Source: Bradyrhizobium sp. (lineage in GTDB: Bacteria; Pseudomonadota; Alphaproteobacteria; Rhizobiales; Xanthobacteraceae). Taken from it: 51,733 nucleotides of DNA. Where the stretch lies: assembly GCF_004799445.1 (NCBI RefSeq), contig NZ_SSNA01000104.1, positions 1-51,733 on the forward strand, given 5' to 3'. Within the stretch, counting starts at the first letter, position 1, and every line of letters starts with the position of its first letter. The notes below the pieces were generated by a model, which was given only the letters and a program-made list of their open reading frames with translations, was not told the origin of the DNA and did no database searches. Shown piece by piece: positions 26,951-35,160 of this stretch. A program made the position numbers and the translations under genes.

Positions 26951-27850
26951 TTATCGAGCGCTGGTCCCTGCTGCATCCTGGTCAGCGCCGGAACCCATCA
27001 GAACGTGGGCGACCAGGCGCGCGGCAGGCGCCGTATCGGGCAGGCCGATCGGCGCGATGATCTTCAATTCTTTTGCGAGCTCGATGCCCTTCAGGCGCAG
27101 CGCGACCAGCCGTGCTGCGCTGACTTCGTCGGCGACCGCCGCCGCGATCACCAGCGAAATGCCTCGGCCGGCGCGGACCGCCCGTTTGACCGCCTCCGTG
27201 TTTCCAAAGCCCCCGATCGCCGTCAAACCCTCCGCGAATGGTCCCAATTGCTTTCTCAGAAGCGTAATCGTTCCGGTTCCGGCTTCGCCCCCCAAAAGCG
27301 TCTGGCTGGCGAGTTCGCTGGCCTCGATCGCGTCCCGTGCGGCCCAGGGATGATCGGGAGCGACAATGACCACGAGCGGTTCCTTTCGCCAGGTATGCTC
27401 GCAAAAACCGGGCCGGCCGCTCCACCACTCCATCAGCGCCACGTCGGCGGTACCGTTCGCCAGGCGGTCGGCGACATCGGGGTTCGGGCCGATCCACAGA
27501 TCGAGGGAACACGGATCGGCCGCCTGAAAGGAAGCAAGCATGGTTTGCAGCAGATAGGTGCCGATGTTGCTCGACGCCGCGATGCGCAGGGGGGCTTGGG
27601 CGATCGCGGTTCGGCTGCGTTCGGCGGTATCCAGCATGGCGCGGGCAAGCGGCGCGAACGTCGCCCCCTGATATGTCGGCTCGACAATTCCGCGCCGGCG
27701 CACCAGCAGCGGCGCGGCCAGGTCTTCCTCGAGCTGCTTGATGTGTTCGACGACGGTCGAGGGCGATAGATTGAGGTCGCGCGCGGCGGCCCGAAATCCG
27801 CGTTCGCTGAGCACCGCAAGAAAGGTCTTAGCGTGAACGAGATTGAGCAT
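26951..27850 (-). CDS. ptxE: LysR-type regulator of the phosphite operon (PtxE)
   Basis: A 299-residue LysR-type regulator. The N-terminal winged helix-turn-helix reads HAKTFLAVLSERGFRAAARDLNLSPSTVVEHIKQLEEDL, and the C-terminal effector domain starts LRIAASSNIGTYLL. Its place after ptxD is the same as that of ptxE in Pseudomonas stutzeri WM88, hence the name; function is by position and not by close similarity that I can measure. The ATG at 27850 overlaps the end of ptxD by 23 bases, so the regulator is translated from the operon it is thought to serve. A LysR gene at the end of its own target operon, rather than divergent from it, is uncommon. Confidence 0.8.
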   Translation of the reverse strand: MLNLVHAKTFLAVLSERGFRAAARDLNLSPSTVVEHIKQLEEDLAAPLLVRRRGIVEPTYQGATFAPLARAMLDTAERSRTAIAQAPLRIAASSNIGTYLLQTMLASFQAADPCSLDLWIGPNPDVADRLANGTADVALMEWWSGRPGFCEHTWRKEPLVVIVAPDHPWAARDAIEASELASQTLLGGEAGTGTITLLRKQLGPFAEGLTAIGGFGNTEAVKRAVRAGRGISLVIAAAVADEVSAARLVALRLKGIELAKELKIIAPIGLPDTAPAARLVAHVLMGSGADQDAAGTSAR

Positions 27851-28859
27851 GAACCAACTGCTTGCTGGGGTCATTGACCGCGCCAAACGGAACGCGGCCG
27901 GCGAGAACGTCGAGGATGCTGCGTGCGGCGGAAAGCTCGATCTCGCGCCGAACGTCCGTCACGCCCGATCCGATATGCGGGGTGAAAACCGTTGGCGCCG
28001 ATGGCGCGGTAAGCCGTGGATCGACGCGGGTCGGCCGATCCTCGATGGCCCAATCCTCGCATTCGAAGGCATCCGCGGCATAGCCCGAAAGCTGCCCGCG
28101 GGCGATGGCGTCCGCCACCGCGCTCTCGTCGACCAGCGAGCCGCGAGCGGGATTAACCAGCCTCGCGCCGGCCTTCATGCCCGCGATGGTTTCGGAATTG
28201 ATGAGGTGCGTGGTGTCGGCGGTCAACGGCAGCGCAAGCACGACGTAGTCGGAGTTGGCGATCACGTCCGCAAAACTTGTCAGGGTGACATAGGGCCAGG
28301 ATTTCGCCAGCGTCCCGGAAACCGACTGATCATGGGCCAGCAGCCGGCATTGAAATCCGACAAGGCGTTCGGCGATCGCGCGTCCGACAAGACCAAACCC
28401 GACGATGCCTACCGTTGTGCCGGCGAGGCCCGCGCCATAGAGCTGGGCACGCCAGCCGTTAAATCCGCGCTTCTTGATGCCCTGATCGCCGGCGACGATG
28501 TTGCGTCCCAATGCGAGCATAAGCCCGATCGCCAGTTCGGCCGTCGGCACCGTCAACAGATCCGGGACAATCGTCAACCACACGCCGGCATTTGTCGCGG
28601 CCTCGACGTCGATATTGTCAAAACCCTTCAACGCTGCTCCAATGACGCGAAGCCTTGGGCAGGCGGCCAGGAAGGCGGCGTCGATCCTGTCGTTCATGAA
28701 CGCCAGCAGACCCGCGGCATCCCGGCAGCGTTGTCGCACTTCCTGATATGACCAGGGCTCGATGGCCGGATTGACCACGACGGTGGCGTGTCCCTCGAGC
28801 AGCGCCCTGGTCTCGGGGAAGACCGGGTTGGTCACGACAATTTTGGGTCTTTCGGCCAT
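27828..28859 (-). CDS. ptxD: Phosphite dehydrogenase (NAD-dependent)
   Basis: Oxidises phosphite to phosphate with reduction of NAD+. A 343-residue D-2-hydroxyacid dehydrogenase-fold protein. It is separated from ordinary family members by close agreement with PtxD of P. stutzeri as I remember it: ALKGFDN holds the catalytic Lys (K78 here, K76 there), GVWLTIVPDLLTVPTAELAIG follows, then NPARGS with Arg239 (Arg237), AFECEDW with Glu268 (Glu266) and PHIGS with the catalytic His295 (His292). The Rossmann motif is GFGLVG (154-159). Asp177 ends beta-2 where PtxD has Glu175, favouring NAD over NADP. The ATG at 28859 gives the family length. It follows ptxC by 17 bases. Confidence 0.93.
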   Translation of the reverse strand: MAERPKIVVTNPVFPETRALLEGHATVVVNPAIEPWSYQEVRQRCRDAAGLLAFMNDRIDAAFLAACPRLRVIGAALKGFDNIDVEAATNAGVWLTIVPDLLTVPTAELAIGLMLALGRNIVAGDQGIKKRGFNGWRAQLYGAGLAGTTVGIVGFGLVGRAIAERLVGFQCRLLAHDQSVSGTLAKSWPYVTLTSFADVIANSDYVVLALPLTADTTHLINSETIAGMKAGARLVNPARGSLVDESAVADAIARGQLSGYAADAFECEDWAIEDRPTRVDPRLTAPSAPTVFTPHIGSGVTDVRREIELSAARSILDVLAGRVPFGAVNDPSKQLVHAQSRSR

Positions 28860-28876
28860 GGCGTCGGTCTCTTCGG

Positions 28877-29686
28877 CTATTTCAGGTAGTTCCGCAGGGC
28901 GGCCCCAATGCCATCCACGATCGTCACGCAAATGAGAATGCAAATCAGGATCGCCGAAACCTGCGCGTATTCAAGTACGCGCAAGGCAGCGATCAGCTCG
29001 AAACCGATGCCTCCCGCGCCGACGGCGCCGAGCACCGTCGAGGCGCGGAAATTATACTCCCAGCGGTAGATGGTGGTGTCCGTAAGCTGCGGCATCGCCT
29101 GAGGCAACACCGCGTGCCAGATGACCTGGAACGGTGAAGCGCCTGCGGCCCGCGCCGCCTCGATCGGCTTTGGATCGACGTGCTCGATGCTTTCGGCGAA
29201 GAATTTGCCGATCATGCCGACCGAGTGCAGGCCGACGGCGAGCACGCCGGGCAGCGCGCCGAAGCCGACCATGGCGACGAAGATGATGCCCATGATGAGT
29301 TCCGGGATCGATCGCAGCAGGTTGAGGATTGCCCGCGTTGTCACGTAAACGATCCGGTTTGGTGTGGTGTTATGGGCGGCGAACAAGGCAAGCGGCAGCG
29401 ACAGCGCGACGGCGAGGGCGGTTCCCGCGACCGACATCGCGAGCGTATCGGCCAGCGGCCTCAGCCAGCTGTGATAGCGTTTGAAATCAGGTGGAAACAT
29501 TTCACTGGCGAGCTGCTTGATCGCCGGCCAGGCATCCGCGAACCGCTGCGGGTCGAGCAGGCCGGTGAGCGACATCGCGGCACCGATCAGAATGACGACA
29601 AGGAGAATGACGCCAGCTCGCCTGATCTGCGCGGAGCCGTCCCGGGCCAGAATGGCGTCGTAGCGGGTGGGAGTGGCGTAGCTCAT
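28877..29686 (-). CDS. ptxC: Phosphite/phosphonate ABC transporter permease
   Basis: A 269-residue inner-membrane permease of the PhnE type with about six hydrophobic segments. The EAA coupling loop reads EAARAAGASPFQVIWHAVLPQAMPQL (about residues 175-200), characteristic of phosphonate/phosphite permeases. Other family blocks are LLRSIPELIMGIIFVAMVGFGALPGVLA and YRWEYNFRASTVLGAVGAGGIG. The ATG overlaps the ptxB stop by four bases. With PtxA and PtxB it should import phosphite; the linked ptxD argues for phosphite rather than phosphonates, and no C-P lyase genes are present in the window. Confidence 0.9.
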   Translation of the reverse strand: MSYATPTRYDAILARDGSAQIRRAGVILLVVILIGAAMSLTGLLDPQRFADAWPAIKQLASEMFPPDFKRYHSWLRPLADTLAMSVAGTALAVALSLPLALFAAHNTTPNRIVYVTTRAILNLLRSIPELIMGIIFVAMVGFGALPGVLAVGLHSVGMIGKFFAESIEHVDPKPIEAARAAGASPFQVIWHAVLPQAMPQLTDTTIYRWEYNFRASTVLGAVGAGGIGFELIAALRVLEYAQVSAILICILICVTIVDGIGAALRNYLK

Positions 29687-30570
29687 CCCTTGAGCTTCGA
29701 AAGATCGAGATCGAGCAATTTCGCGGTCTCCCGCAGGATGTCGTAGGCGTGGTCGTCGGTCGCAACGAATGCTTCGGCTCGGAACGTCTTCAGGATTTCT
29801 TTATCGTTGAGTTCGAGGAAGGCGGCCCGGATCGCGGCCTTGAGTTCAGGCGCGAGGTATCCCTGCATGACCATCGGATAGTTCGGGATCGGATCGCTTT
29901 CCGCCAGCACGATCACCTTGTCGCCATCGATGGTGCCCTTGGCGACCAGCGACTTGAATATCTCCTGACTGAGGCCGCCAGCCTGGACCTGGCCGGACTG
30001 AACGGCGCGGGCGACCGCGTCATGCGCGCCAAGCAGCACGTATTTGTAGTCGGCGTCGCCGAAAAGGCCGCCGCGGGCCAGCAACGCGCGCGGGATCAAA
30101 TGGCTGGAAGTCGAGGCAAAGTCGCCAAATCCCATCATCTTTCCCTTGATGTCGGCGAGCGATTTCACCGGTCCATCCGCGCGCGTGATGATGACGCTCT
30201 TATACGTCGGCGATCCCTTCGACACGCCGACGGCGAAGGGCTCGATGGCCGGTGCCTTCGACTTGGCCAGCACGTAGGAGAGCGGCCCGAAATAGGCGAC
30301 CTCGATCCGGCCGAACCGCATCGCCTCGATCATCGAGGAGTAGTCGGTCGTGACGATCAGCTCGACGTCCTTCTTGAGCGCCTGCTCGAGATATTTCTTC
30401 AGCGGCAGGGCATTTTGTATGATCGTCGCGGCGTTCTCGTCTGGGAGCAGCGCTACGCGCAGGGTGGCGGGATTTTGCGTCTGTTGAGCGCTGGCCGGAC
30501 CGATGGCGAGACCCAGTCCGCCGATCGCGCAGCCGAGCAAGAAGCTTCTACGTTCCATGACCTGATCCAT
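29683..30570 (-). CDS. ptxB: Phosphite/phosphonate ABC transporter binding protein
   Basis: A 295-residue periplasmic binding protein of the PhnD/PtxB type. The N-terminus MERRSFLLGCAIGGLGLAIGPASA looks like a twin-arginine-type or long Sec signal cleaved after ASA; ATG starts at 30570 and 30558 are both possible. Mature-protein markers are LRVALLPDENAATIIQNALPLKKYLEQAL, VTTDYSSMIEAMRFGRIEVAYFGPLSYV (the ligand-binding region of the family) and GDFASTSSHLIPRALL. It lies between the ATPase and permease genes and is coupled to ptxC by ATGA. Confidence 0.9.
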   Translation of the reverse strand: MDQVMERRSFLLGCAIGGLGLAIGPASAQQTQNPATLRVALLPDENAATIIQNALPLKKYLEQALKKDVELIVTTDYSSMIEAMRFGRIEVAYFGPLSYVLAKSKAPAIEPFAVGVSKGSPTYKSVIITRADGPVKSLADIKGKMMGFGDFASTSSHLIPRALLARGGLFGDADYKYVLLGAHDAVARAVQSGQVQAGGLSQEIFKSLVAKGTIDGDKVIVLAESDPIPNYPMVMQGYLAPELKAAIRAAFLELNDKEILKTFRAEAFVATDDHAYDILRETAKLLDLDLSKLKG

Positions 30571-30593
30571 TTCGATGAGCTGAGATGTGCCGA

Positions 30594-31349
30594 CTAAGCC
30601 GCTTCCATCCGGGATGGAGCGGCGGTGTAGATTTGTTCGAGAATGGTTTGGCCCAGCTGCGACGCCGTGCCTTCAAAAACGATCCGGCCACCCACCAGAC
30701 CGATCACGCGATCGGCGAAGCGGCGGGCCAATTCCACCTGGTGCAGGCTGACGATCGCGGTAATGCCGTCTTCGCGGCAAATGCGGTGAAGGTCGGCAAG
30801 CACTTTTTCGCCCGACGCCGGATCGAGACTCGCCACCGGCTCGTCGGCCAAAACGATTTGCGGCCGCTGTGCCATGGCCCTGGCGATGCCGATGCGCTGC
30901 TGCTGTCCGCCGGAGAGTTCGTCGGCGCGATCGAGCGCGCGATCGAGCAGACCCACCCGTTCGAGCGATTGCAATGCGATCAGGCGATCGGCGCGGGGCA
31001 GCGGAAGCATCGAGCGCAGGGCGCCATGGGCGGCGACGCGGCCGATCAGAACGTTTTGTAGCGCCGAGAGGCGGCCGATCAGATGATGCTGCTGGAAGAT
31101 CATGCCGGTTCGTCGGCGGTGTTGCCGCAGCGCGTGGCCACTGCGGAAGATCGAACCCCGGCCTTCGACCGTGACATCGCCCTGGGTCGGCTTGACCAGT
31201 CCATTCATGCATCGAAGCAGTGTCGACTTGCCCGCCCCCGAGGGCCCCAGCAGCACGAGGAACTGACCCTTTGGAACGGAGATGCTGGTCGGCAGCACCG
31301 CCGCAACGCCATTCGGGTAAGTCATGGCAACGCCGTGCAATCGCAGCAT
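30594..31349 (-). CDS. ptxA: Phosphite/phosphonate ABC transporter ATPase
   Basis: A 251-residue PhnC/PtxA-type ATPase. Walker A is LLGPSGAGKSTLLRCMNGL, the Q-loop region is TGMIFQQHHLIGRLSALQNVL (typical of phosphonate ATPases), the signature is LSGGQQQRIGIARAM, Walker B is IVLADEPVASLDP and the H-loop IVSLHQVELA. The ATG at 31349 with GAGGAAG upstream is chosen; an open extension to 31475 would add 42 residues that resemble no part of the family and run across the Pho-box-like site. It is the first gene of the ptxABCDE operon, 23 bases ahead of ptxB. Confidence 0.92.
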   Translation of the reverse strand: MLRLHGVAMTYPNGVAAVLPTSISVPKGQFLVLLGPSGAGKSTLLRCMNGLVKPTQGDVTVEGRGSIFRSGHALRQHRRRTGMIFQQHHLIGRLSALQNVLIGRVAAHGALRSMLPLPRADRLIALQSLERVGLLDRALDRADELSGGQQQRIGIARAMAQRPQIVLADEPVASLDPASGEKVLADLHRICREDGITAIVSLHQVELARRFADRVIGLVGGRIVFEGTASQLGQTILEQIYTAAPSRMEAA

Positions 31350-31457
31350 CGATCGCTTCCTCAGAGCCCCATCGGGCCGTCGTTTCCGTGAGCGCCGTGA
31401 TCTAATTTTTCGAACGAATGACGCTTGTGTTCGATAATTCTGATCTACCAACGGCAA

Positions 31458-31475
31458 ATGACACACGAATGACAA
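31458..31475 (-). promoter_or_regulatory. Pho-box-like PhoB binding site upstream of ptxA
   Basis: Read on the minus strand the site is TTGTCAT-TCGT-GTGTCAT. It is two 7-base direct repeats with a 4-base spacer, an 11-base period, differing from the CTGTCAT repeat at one base in each half. It lies about 108 bases upstream of the ptxA start, pointing toward the gene. This would place the operon under PhoR/PhoB control (phosphate starvation). A third, weaker half site (GCGTCAT) lies at about 31418-31424 on the same strand. The rest of 31350-31588 shows no other clear element. Confidence 0.7.
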
Positions 31476-31588
31476 CGCCGGGGTCGGCGTGATGCAGAAA
31501 CGCCGGTTGAAAGTCGGGAAGGGAATATAAGTGGTTCGCGCCGCGAACCCGGCAAGGCGTTCAGAAAAGTTCGCAGGGCCAAGTGGGC

Positions 31589-33217
31589 TTACGGCTTCGC
31601 CGGGTGAATGAAAGTCCAGGGGCTGACCTCGGAATCCCTGGGGACTTCGATGTCGATCAAATAAGGGCCGCCATCGCCCAAGGCTTTTTCCAGCGCAGGG
31701 CGAAACGTTTCCGGCGAGGTCACGCGGACAGCGCCGACGCCGAAGGATTCCGCAAGCTTGACGAAATCCGGATTGACCAGATCCGAGGCCACCACGCGGC
31801 CGTCGAAATGTTCGCGCTGGTCGCGCCGCACGTTGCCGTAGGCATTGTTGTTGAACACCAGCACGACCACGCCGATCTTGTACTGCACGGCGGTTGCCAA
31901 TTCCTGCACGCCGAACATGAAGCCGCCGTCGCCGGTGATGGCGACCACCGCTCTGTCCGGATGCGCGACCTTGGCGCCGAGGGCCGTCGGAAAGCCCGAG
32001 CCGAGCGTGCCCTGATAGCCCGAGGTGATGAAGGTGCGTGGTTGGTAGATCGGAAAGCCATACCAGGAGGCAAAGCCGACCTGCGACAGCTCATCGGTCA
32101 CGATGGCGTTCGATGGCAGCACCTCGCGCAGAATATTGAGATAGGCCATCTGCGGCTGGACCTGCTGAATCTGCCGCAGCGCCGTTGCCGAGGCCTCGCG
32201 AATCGCGGCACGGCGGCCGCTGGTTTTGGTGTAGCCCTGCTTTCGAACCGCCGCGAGCAGTTCGCGGGTGCCGGCCTGTGCGTCGGATATCACGGCGGCG
32301 TCCGGCGTGAGGCGACGCATTTCTGATGGATCGATATCGATGCGAATCGATTTCAGCCCGTCCGGCTGAAATGGCCAGCGGAACGAGGAGGCCGGCAGCT
32401 CCATGCGGGTTCCGATCCCGATCATGAGGTCGGTCTGCGGCCACAGGCGATAGGCCGCCGCCATCGTCAGTCCGAGTTCATGGGCATTGGAAACGATGCC
32501 GCGGCCGCTGCGGAACGCCACCACCGGCGCATCGATCAGTTCGGCAAGCTCCAGAATCTCGTCGCGCGCGTGGATCGCGCCGCTGCCGACGAAGATCATC
32601 GGCGTCCGGCTGCCGGCGATCAAGCTGGCTGCCGACTTGATGCGGTCCGGATCGGGCTGCGGCGCCGGGAACGGATCAAACACCTTTGACGCGCCGACTT
32701 CGGCGCGCTGCGTGAACACGTCCCACGGCATTTCCAGCGAAACCGGGCCGCGGCGTCCCGACAGCATTTCCTGAAACGCGCGAGAGACCATCGTCGGGGC
32801 CATATCCGGGTATTCGATCCGCTCGGCCCATTTCACGAAGGTTCGCAATGTGGCGAGCTGATCCGGCATCTCGTGAAGGTGACCGCGGCCCTTGCCCAGG
32901 AAAGCCGTGGGAACCTGTCCGGTCAGGCAGAGCACCGGCTCGTTCGACCCGAACGCCGTCAACAAGGCAGCCCCGGCATTGAGCACGCCCGGGCCGGGCA
33001 CCACGCTGAAGACGCCGGGCCTGCCGGTCGACCGCGCGTAGCCAAAGGCCATGTAACCGCAGGCCTGCTCGTGCCGCGCGCCGATCACCTTCAGCTGCGC
33101 CTGCTGGAAGGCGTCGAACAGGCCGTAGATCTGCGCCCCCGGAAGGCCGAACACGGTGTCGACGCCGTGCGCGACAAGACTGCTGACGATGGCTTCGCCG
33201 CCGGAACTCAAGGTCAT
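31589..33217 (-). CDS. ThDP-dependent enzyme (acetolactate synthase/2-oxoacid decarboxylase-like)
   Basis: A 542-residue three-domain thiamine diphosphate enzyme. The N-terminal PYR domain has the catalytic Glu in GARHEQACGYMAFGYAR and PGPGVLNA. The middle domain begins PDPDRIKSAASLIAGSRTPMIFVGSGA. The C-terminal PP domain has the metal/ThDP motif GDGGFMFGVQELATAVQYKIGVVVLVFNNNAYGN. It is not IlvB of valine/isoleucine synthesis: no small subunit is adjacent and the context is catabolic. The ATG at 33217 is preferred over a TTG at 33229. As the last gene after hpaF, hpaD and a binding protein, it could decarboxylate or ligate a 2-oxo acid linked to aromatic breakdown, but the reaction is unknown. 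Confidence 0.85.
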   Translation of the reverse strand: MTLSSGGEAIVSSLVAHGVDTVFGLPGAQIYGLFDAFQQAQLKVIGARHEQACGYMAFGYARSTGRPGVFSVVPGPGVLNAGAALLTAFGSNEPVLCLTGQVPTAFLGKGRGHLHEMPDQLATLRTFVKWAERIEYPDMAPTMVSRAFQEMLSGRRGPVSLEMPWDVFTQRAEVGASKVFDPFPAPQPDPDRIKSAASLIAGSRTPMIFVGSGAIHARDEILELAELIDAPVVAFRSGRGIVSNAHELGLTMAAAYRLWPQTDLMIGIGTRMELPASSFRWPFQPDGLKSIRIDIDPSEMRRLTPDAAVISDAQAGTRELLAAVRKQGYTKTSGRRAAIREASATALRQIQQVQPQMAYLNILREVLPSNAIVTDELSQVGFASWYGFPIYQPRTFITSGYQGTLGSGFPTALGAKVAHPDRAVVAITGDGGFMFGVQELATAVQYKIGVVVLVFNNNAYGNVRRDQREHFDGRVVASDLVNPDFVKLAESFGVGAVRVTSPETFRPALEKALGDGGPYLIDIEVPRDSEVSPWTFIHPAKP

Positions 33218-33267
33218 TGCATGGTCCAATCACTCGCAAGCATCACGGGTGCATTTTCTCCCTCCGC

Positions 33268-34032
33268 TTAGCCGGGGTTCATGCCCCTGGCCTTGATGAC
33301 AGAAGCGGCGGCGGGGGTGGTGAGGTAGTCGATGAACGCCCCGGCGGCTGCGGCTTCCCTGGTATCGGCTGCGATGCCTGCCGCGAAAACCAGCTCCTGC
33401 TGCAATTCAGCAGGAAACGGACCGGCGAGTTCAACACCGGGAGCCGTCAATACGTTGACGACAAATATCCCGAGTTCGGCGTCGCCTCTGGCGACGGCTT
33501 GAGGGATTTGGGCCGGGGCGGTCTGGACTATGGTCTTGGCTTTCATGGCCTCGCCGATGCCGAGGCGCTCGAACACCTTTAAGATATAGGCACCGGCGGC
33601 GCTGGCCGGCAGAAAGGTGATGGATTTGGCGTCGAGCAGAGTCTTCTTGAACGCATCCGGTGTGCCGACATCGGGCTTGGGGGCGCCCGCGCGCACCGCG
33701 ACGCCATAGCCCACATGCGCGATATCGATGGTTGGACCGGGCGCAAAGCGGGCCCGCGCGGCGGCGTCCCTGAATACATCGGCGGGAACCACCCCGAGGT
33801 CGAACGGATCGCCCGATGTCGCCAGCTTGATCAGGTTGGGAGTTGAATCGAAGTAAATGACAAGCTTGTGGCCGGAGGCGCGCTCGAATTGCGGGCCGAG
33901 CTCATTCAACACCGAGGTCAGCGAGCCACCGGCCAGCACCTTCAGTTCAGCGGCATGAAGGCCGCCGATCGGCGACAGCACCGGCGCAAGACCCAGCACC
34001 GAGGCGATAGCTGCGAGTATAGGCATTTTCAT
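33268..34032 (-). CDS. Orphan ModA-like periplasmic binding protein
   Basis: A 254-residue secreted substrate-binding protein of the molybdate-binding-like (SBP type 11) fold. It has a signal peptide (MKMPILAAIASVLGLAPVLSPIGGLHA) followed by ELKVLAGGSLTSVLNELGPQFERASGHKLVIYFDST, LATSGDPFDLGVVPADVF and the C-terminal DYLTTPAAASVIKARGMNPG. No ModB or ModC genes are nearby. It sits 15 bases after hpaD, inside an aromatic-degradation unit. Such orphan ModA-like proteins are frequent in catabolic operons and probably bind an organic anion rather than molybdate; the ligand cannot be told from sequence. Confidence 0.82.
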   Translation of the reverse strand: MKMPILAAIASVLGLAPVLSPIGGLHAAELKVLAGGSLTSVLNELGPQFERASGHKLVIYFDSTPNLIKLATSGDPFDLGVVPADVFRDAAARARFAPGPTIDIAHVGYGVAVRAGAPKPDVGTPDAFKKTLLDAKSITFLPASAAGAYILKVFERLGIGEAMKAKTIVQTAPAQIPQAVARGDAELGIFVVNVLTAPGVELAGPFPAELQQELVFAAGIAADTREAAAAGAFIDYLTTPAAASVIKARGMNPG

Positions 34033-34047
34033 GAAACCCCCGTGGTC

Positions 34048-35031
34048 CTAATCCGCAACCGTGACATCGGCGACAAATAGCGGTTCGCGGACAGCCTGTC
34101 CCGGAAACGGCGATCCCTGCTCGAACCAGGAACGCGGGGCGGGCGAGCCCCACAGCGTCTGGCGCCGCGGATCCTGCAGCGACCAGCGGACCGGCGCATG
34201 GTCATGATCCCCGGTGAAGTAATCGCTGGTGTAGAGCTCCAGGCGGTGGCCATCGGGATCCCTGACATAGAGAAAAAACGCGTTGGAAATGCCGTGGCGG
34301 CCAGGGCCGCGCTCGATGTTCGTGAGATAACCGCTCGAGGCCATCACGTCGCACAGATGCAGGATGTTCATCGCGGTCGGCACCCAATAGGCGAAGTGGT
34401 GCAGGCGAGGGCCCTTGCCGTTGGTGATGGCGAAGTCATGCACGTTGCCCTTGCGATGCAGCCACGCCGCCGCGATGCGCCCCTGCGGTCCGTCTTCCTC
34501 GGCGTATTCGGTCAGCCGGAAACCCAGCCGCGCATAGAAGTCGAGGGTGTCCTGGACCTCGGCGGCGAAGACATTGAAGTGGTCGAGCCGCTGCGGATGG
34601 CAGCCCTTGTAGAGGTCGTAGCGGCGCAACAGATGCGGCCGCTTCTCCATCGATGCATAGAGCTCGATTCGAAAGCCGAAAGGGTCGGTGAGTTGCAGGG
34701 TGCGGCCTTGAAACGGCTGCTCGGCAAAGGCGTAAGCGATCCCGTTTTCCGAACAGAACGCCGCCGCCTTGTCGAGATCCGCTTCGTTGCCGACCTTGAA
34801 TCCCAGACGATTGCAGGCGGCATTGGCCGCCTTGCGCAGCACCAGCGAGTGGTGCTGCTGTTCCTCGACGCCGCGCAAATACACCGCGCTGTCGTCGCGA
34901 TCCTCGACATGCAGGCCGATGGCGTTTTCGTAGAAAGCGCGGCTGGCATCCAGGTCCACCACGTCAAGCACGGCGTGGCTGCACCTGACGATGTTGAACG
35001 GCGGATCGAAGATGTGCGTCGGCACGGGCAT
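34048..35031 (-). CDS. hpaD: Extradiol dioxygenase, homoprotocatechuate 2,3-dioxygenase-like
   Basis: Opens the aromatic ring of 3,4-dihydroxyphenylacetate or a similar catechol next to the hydroxyls (meta cleavage). It has 327 residues in two VOC (glyoxalase-like) halves. The three metal ligands are visible in the C-terminal half: His in RLDHFNVF, His in RLHHFAYW and Glu in HRLELYTSDY. The spacing agrees with the type I homoprotocatechuate enzymes of Brevibacterium and Arthrobacter (H155, H214, E267). The ATG at 35031 starts a family-like N-terminus (FNIVRCSHAVLDVVDLDASRAFYENAIGL). The adjacent hpaF supports homoprotocatechuate as substrate. The remaining pathway genes (semialdehyde dehydrogenase, decarboxylase, hydratase) are not in this window. 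Confidence 0.88.
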   Translation of the reverse strand: MPVPTHIFDPPFNIVRCSHAVLDVVDLDASRAFYENAIGLHVEDRDDSAVYLRGVEEQQHHSLVLRKAANAACNRLGFKVGNEADLDKAAAFCSENGIAYAFAEQPFQGRTLQLTDPFGFRIELYASMEKRPHLLRRYDLYKGCHPQRLDHFNVFAAEVQDTLDFYARLGFRLTEYAEEDGPQGRIAAAWLHRKGNVHDFAITNGKGPRLHHFAYWVPTAMNILHLCDVMASSGYLTNIERGPGRHGISNAFFLYVRDPDGHRLELYTSDYFTGDHDHAPVRWSLQDPRRQTLWGSPAPRSWFEQGSPFPGQAVREPLFVADVTVAD

Positions 35032-35060
35032 TTGTCATTCCAGTTCTAGACCTTTGACTC

Positions 35061-35160
35061 TCATGGTGAGGAGGCGCTTCTTCAGCGCCGCCTCGAACCC
35101 ATGAGGTCGGGTGGTTCATCCTTCGAGACGCGGGCTTGCGCCCGCTCCTCAGGATGAGGG
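35061..35160. repeat. Intergenic repeat element at the 3' end of hpaF
   Basis: It contains GAGGCGCTTCTTCAGCGCCGCCTC and CATCCTTCGAGACGCGGGC..GCCCGCTCCTCAGGATG, two hairpin-forming segments known from intergenic repeats in this group of bacteria. Its right edge reaches into the hpaF gene and supplies the last codons and stop. Confidence 0.8.

Noticed and set aside
28877..31349. Reading the ptxABC genes as a phosphonate (phnCDE) transporter
   Set aside because: No C-P lyase, phosphonatase or other phosphonate gene is present, and the genes run directly into ptxD.
31589..33217. Acetolactate synthase large subunit (ilvB) of amino acid synthesis
   Set aside because: No small subunit (ilvN/H) or ilvC gene is adjacent, and the gene ends a ring-cleavage unit; only the ThDP enzyme family is supported.
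33268..34032. Molybdate uptake protein ModA
   Set aside because: No modB or modC and no molybdenum-related gene nearby; the position inside an aromatic operon argues against it.
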